From Haplosporangium gracile (taxonomy: Eukaryota > Mortierellomycota > Mortierellomycetes > Mortierellales > Mortierellaceae): a DNA stretch of 11,863 bases. Each line of letters starts with the position of its first letter. Within the stretch, counting starts at the first letter, position 1. This document shows, in pieces, positions 8,323 to 11,863 of this stretch. The notes beneath the pieces are model-generated. The model saw nothing but the letters and a program-made list of their open reading frames with translations, was not told where the DNA came from and searched no databases. The position numbers and the translations under genes were made by a program. The stretch is from the NCBI GenBank assembly GCA_015499985.1, contig JAAAUF010000144.1, positions 1 through 11,863 on the forward strand, given 5' to 3'.

Positions 8323-8731
8323 GGGTGATGTTGAAGGTGTGTATGGGTGTGTGTGTGTGTGGAAGGTGAATGGGGTTTGTCGAGAAGGTAGAGAAAGGGA
8401 AGACAAAGAGTGAAAACGACGACCGCATTTTATTTGATTGAATAATTTGAGTAGGTGAGAGCAACAGCCTCCCGACTTTCATTGGCTACAGAGACAATCT
8501 TTTTCCTGTTGTGCACCAAAACGTCATTGCAAATTATCGCCGGCACTTAGTTCTTTTCGTTATTTTCGTTCTTTTGTTCTTCTTCTTTCCTCTTCCACTC
8601 ACATCACTTCCTTCAGCCAAGACCCTGGGCTGTTAAACCCTCGTCAAAGCAAAAAATAGCCGGTGGCACAGTTTATCATATTAAATGGTATATCGTTTAT
8701 TATTATTGCGTCGTAGATATGAATTGATGCA
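8323..8731 (-). promoter_or_regulatory. Leader/promoter of the LIM gene and 3' end of the hydrolase gene
   Basis: On the minus strand the bases just before the LIM start are C/T-rich and include a CA dinucleotide run, seen as (GT)7 at 8347-8360 on the plus strand. A CCAAT pentamer (ATTGG on the plus strand, 8481-8485) is about 160 bases before the start codon, a plausible CCAAT-box distance. The part near 8640-8731 is the 3' untranslated region of the hydrolase gene. No coding sequence is seen. Confidence 0.4.
8696..8701 (-). terminator. Poly(A) signal AATAAA of the hydrolase gene
   Basis: TTTATT on the plus strand reads AATAAA on the minus strand, about 30 bases after the stop codon of the alpha/beta-hydrolase-like gene, in an AT-rich context. 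Confidence 0.6.
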
Positions 8732-10605
8732 CTAGTGAGTCTTGATGGCTTGACTGGCGTGGCCAAGCGCCGGATTGACTGCGATGGCAGGTGGACCGCG
8801 CATAGGGAAATCAGCGCGCACTGGAAGTGCTATATTGGGCTGAGGTCCTTGTCCAGGGTGCGGTCTACTTTGAACTGGACCATTTGGTCCTCCAGCAGCA
8901 CCTGCAGGAAGACTTTCGGCATGTCCAGATCCAACGGGGGGTTGACCGCCTTGGGCATTGGCCTGAGTGTTGGCATCGGTGATCGCCTGGTTATTAATCG
9001 CCACCGTCGCATCAACAGACTTCTTTGATGACGACCTCTGCACGCCTCCGGAAATCCTACGACCGAGCGACCGTTCGCGCGAGAGCGAACCGAGACAGAC
9101 TTTCTTGACAAAGAACGAGATCACCTTGACCACATCGCTCGGTTTCTCCTCCTGGGGCAAGTGTCCTGCGTGCTTGATGATCTTAAGGACCTGGGGCACG
9201 TTCATCTTGCGGATGGACTGAAGCGTCTCAAATAGACGGAGGGTTTCAATAGTAGGGACCACGTCGTCCACGTCGCCAGTCATAACCAAGGTCGACAGTT
9301 CTGTCAGTCTGTCGAGATGCTTCTCGACCTTGAAACTGCTCCGGTATTTGGTGGCGTTGGAAAGACCCCTCCAGAAACCTTCTTCCTTGTGGGGCTTCAT
9401 GTACATCTCGACCGTACTGGACTCTGCCATAATCGCCTTGGGCTTGTAGTAGTACTGTTGCAACGGACCGTGATCGCCATAGAGTCCTCGGTAGATCCAT
9501 GAGAGTGGAGGTGGGTAGGAGACACAGGCACGGAGGTACAGTGGTGGCGCTTCATCCTGAATCGCAGGCGCCAGCAGGATCAGACCACGGACAGACATAG
9601 GCTTTGACAGTGCAATCGCCGAGGCAATAGTGCCACCCGTACCATTGCCGATCAGGATCAAGTTGTTCTGCATCCCCAGAGTCTCGAGCAACGTCTGAGA
9701 GATGGCGAGGACGCCTCCGTTCTTGTAAGGGTTGGCATTCTTAGGCCACTTTGCAGGCTTGTCCGACAGACCATGGCCCACGCGGTCGTAGGAGAGAACT
9801 CTGCATCCAGTGCGGTCGGCCAGCGTCTGTTGGACCTTGCGCCAGGTGCCGAGGTTGGAAAGCGCGCCGTGGAAGAGGACAATGTTACGACCGTTGCCGT
9901 TGATTCGGTAGGCCGGATCGAGCGTGGGGTAACAGATCTTGTAATGAATCTTCCAGTCGTGAATCGTTGCGAATCCGACCTGTTCTGGAAACCTCTTGAC
10001 CTGAATATAGGGAGCAGGGGTGTTTGTGGAGGCAGTAATAGCAGTAGGAGTAGCCTCGGTTCCAGGTGCGAGGATGGTCTCAGTGAGCTGATGAGCATGA
10101 GTAGATCGACGACGAGGGGATGTTGGCTTGGTGTCGTTGGAGGAGGAGGCGTTGGCGGTGACAGCATTGTTGACATTGCTTAAAGGACTGGCGCCATGGA
10201 TCTTGGCCGAAGCAGCCTTTGTGAACTTTTCGTGGTATACAGGCAGCCCCTTGGGGAGGGCGAGCGAAGGTGAGGTTGGAGAGCGAGGGGAAGCAGGTCC
10301 TTGGAGGTGTCGAGGCGAGATGGGTTGCGACGGATCGTTAGACCAAGGCGAGATCTCACCCTTGTGCCGTAGCTGGGTATCAACCTTGGTGAGGATTCGA
10401 AGAGGGAAGGAACCCTTTGTAGGGTTGGTCGGGCTGGTCGAGACAGCGGGGGCCAGTGTCGTCAAAGATGGGTCATGGGTCGTGGATGATGTAGGGACAG
10501 CGGACGACGACGAGGACGGTACAGGCAGCGTTGAAGTCTGGGCCTGTGCGGCTATGGCGGTTGCGTCGATAGACAACAGTGGTTTATGCATGCGAGTATT
10601 GTCGT

Positions 10606-10639
<34 letters not shown>

Positions 10640-11053
10640 GGATGCTGCTTGTCGTTGTTCTTGTTCCTGAATTCCTATCTGTTGAGGTTGTTGTGTTTGC
10701 TGTTGCAACAACAGCTCTCCCTTTCTGTTTGCATTGTCGTCATCGTTATTGATGTTGTTATCGGCATGATCTCCTTGCTCATCTTCATCTTCATCCTCAT
10801 CCTCATCAAACTCCTGTTCCTCCTCGTCGCTGGTATCAAGGACCTCGCCATCGTGACCCTCCATGCCGTTCTCGATGCCCTGATAGATAACATCCTCGTC
10901 GTCGCTTTGATCGACATCGACATGGTCAATACCGACGCCAAGACGCAAAAATTGTGTGGCTGCAGGGTTGGCGTAAGGCACTGGAGGGGGTGCTGTGGTC
11001 GACTGTCTCCTTAGGAAGGGAAGTTTGTTTCCTGTCGAGTTGGATCTCTGCAT
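8732..11053 (-). CDS. Alpha/beta-hydrolase-fold protein with Gly in place of nucleophile Ser (773 aa)
   Basis: One uninterrupted frame of 773 residues; the ATG sits in a good context (GCCATGC). Residues 1-350 look disordered: an acidic run (about 72-107), Gln-rich patches (116-135), eleven Asn (139-149) and Ser-Pro repeats (245-263). The fold spans about 350-655: VLFHGALSN (oxyanion loop, His395-Gly396), LSYDRVGHGLSDKP, the elbow LIGNGTGG (467-474), a cap region (about 500-585), GDVDDVVP with probable acid Asp596, and KHAGHLPQEEKP with catalytic His631. The elbow normally reads G-x-S-x-G; here the central residue is Gly471 (codon GGT, one base from AGT for Ser), so ordinary Ser-hydrolase chemistry should be absent. 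A Gly/Pro/Ala-rich tail follows (660-773). RRxS sites for a PKA-type kinase occur at Ser18, Ser317 and Ser668. No signal peptide or membrane segment is seen. It may be a binding or regulatory pseudo-hydrolase (inference); no substrate can be named. Confidence 0.92.
10608..10640 (-). repeat. Trinucleotide repeat (TTG)11 encoding Asn11
   Basis: Eleven perfect TTG units on the plus strand encode, on the minus strand, an unbroken run of Asn (AAC) at residues 139-149 of the hydrolase-like protein. A pure codon run of this kind is prone to slippage length variation. Confidence 0.9.
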
Positions 11054-11863
11054 GGCTTATATTTGGCTGTGTGTCAATGGAGTGTTGCCGGGTAAGGATG
11101 GTTTGCCGTGAGGAGGAAGAGCAATTAAAAAAGGTATGAGGGTTCGAAAAAATAACAAAGAGCTGTAATTATATGTGAGAGTGGGCGGAAGGCAATTGGA
11201 TAGTGGAGAGAGCCGAGAGAGAGTGTTTAATGAGTGAAAGGAAGAAGAAAGAACGGATGTAGAGTAAACTGGGTGTGAGAACGGATAGGAGAAGAGAAGA
11301 GAAGAAAAGGAAGAGGAGTGAAAGTCGCCTTTGTAAATAGTAGTCAAGTCAGGGACAGACAGAGAGAGAGTTGGGTGAGCATGTCAGAAGTGAGTTGAGC
11401 CACTAAATAATAAAACGACGAAGGAAGGGGGAAGAAAAAAAAAAAAAAGATGACACCGTCCTGCTTTGGCCCTGAGAGCCTTCTTCTTCTATTTTGTGTT
11501 CCTGAAGTGGATGAAAAGAAAAGAGAAAAAGAAGTAAGAAGGGCAGGGGGGTAATTAGCGAATTATCGTCGTTGGCAGGGCAGGATGGTCAAGTCAAGCA
11601 ACTACAGGAAATGATGGTTCCTGAAAAATGATGCAATAAAAAATAAAGTTATCGAGCCTATCTTGTAGCAATTGCGATCGGTTGTTGTTTCTGTGATGTA
11701 GATTGCATCGCCAAAAACGAGATCTCGATCTCTCACATGTCGCTGTGAGTGGCACGCGCCATTCAAGCCTTCAACTCCCGACTCTCGATTACTTTGACAC
11801 TTGTGTATGGCCCCCCTTTCTTCTCTTCTTCACACTTGTCCATTTTTTTTTTTTTTTTTTTTT
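11054..11863 (-). promoter_or_regulatory. Leader and promoter of the hydrolase-like gene, and window end
   Basis: No gene is seen. On the coding (minus) strand, 11100-11450 is strongly pyrimidine-rich, a typical fungal leader or core promoter. A CCAAT pentamer (ATTGG on plus, 11195-11199) lies about 145 bases before the ATG. A 14-base A run (11435-11448) is T on the coding strand. Further out are a perfect 10-base palindrome CGAGATCTCG (11718-11727) and a closing T run of 21 bases (11843-11863). Two plus-strand AATAAA hexamers (11635-11640, 11642-11647) have no visible plus-strand gene before them and may be chance. Confidence 0.4.

Noticed and set aside
10128..11014. Plus-strand open frames of 142 and 180 codons opposite the hydrolase N-terminus
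   Set aside because: They mirror low-complexity codons of the minus-strand gene (poly-Val/Leu opposite Asn, Gln and Asp/Glu runs) and have no domain.
11843..11863. Terminal T run as a retroelement tail or telomere-like sequence
   Set aside because: A plain homopolymer at the window edge with no element before it; similar T and A runs occur elsewhere in the window.

Overview
The window looks like nuclear DNA of a filamentous fungus. It holds four protein genes with short introns (90 to 239 bases), mostly GT..AG with occasional CTAAC-type branch sites. Leaders are pyrimidine-rich, and the proteins carry Gln/Asn-rich and Ser/Pro-rich low-complexity segments. The Dictyostelium/plant-like GH3 enzyme and the CSRP-like LIM protein suggest an early-diverging fungus, perhaps Mucoromycota/Mortierellales. 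That placement is an impression from protein style, not a phylogenetic result.

Layout. 1-529: leader and promoter of gene 1. 530-1285 (+): a two-exon gene for a 221-residue protein with four membrane segments, function unknown. 1286-1954: its 3' end, then the promoter of gene 2. 1955-5673 (+): a six-exon gene for a 949-residue glycoside hydrolase family 3 (GH3) enzyme with a secretory N-terminus. 5674-5808: a 135-base convergent gap. 5809-8322 (-): a four-exon gene for a 677-residue protein with a LIM domain at each end and a long disordered middle. 8323-8731: its leader and the 3' end of gene 4. 8732-11053 (-): a single-exon gene for a 773-residue alpha/beta-hydrolase-fold protein with long disordered tails. 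11054-11863: its leader and promoter, ending in a T run.

The genes do not look like a functional cluster. They are a membrane protein, a secreted or lysosomal glucosidase, a probable cytoskeletal adaptor and a probable pseudo-hydrolase, each apparently with its own promoter. I see no transposon, tRNA, rRNA, CRISPR array or new multi-gene system.

The points most worth following are these. The alpha/beta-hydrolase has Gly where the nucleophile Ser belongs, while its acid and His are kept. The GH3 gene needs a GC-AG intron, which contains two short tandem-repeat arrays. An acidic and poly-His insert interrupts the C-terminal domain of the GH3 enzyme. The first LIM domain is spread over four exons by phase-0 introns, whereas the second has none. 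Two acidic-Trp motifs lie in the LIM protein linker.
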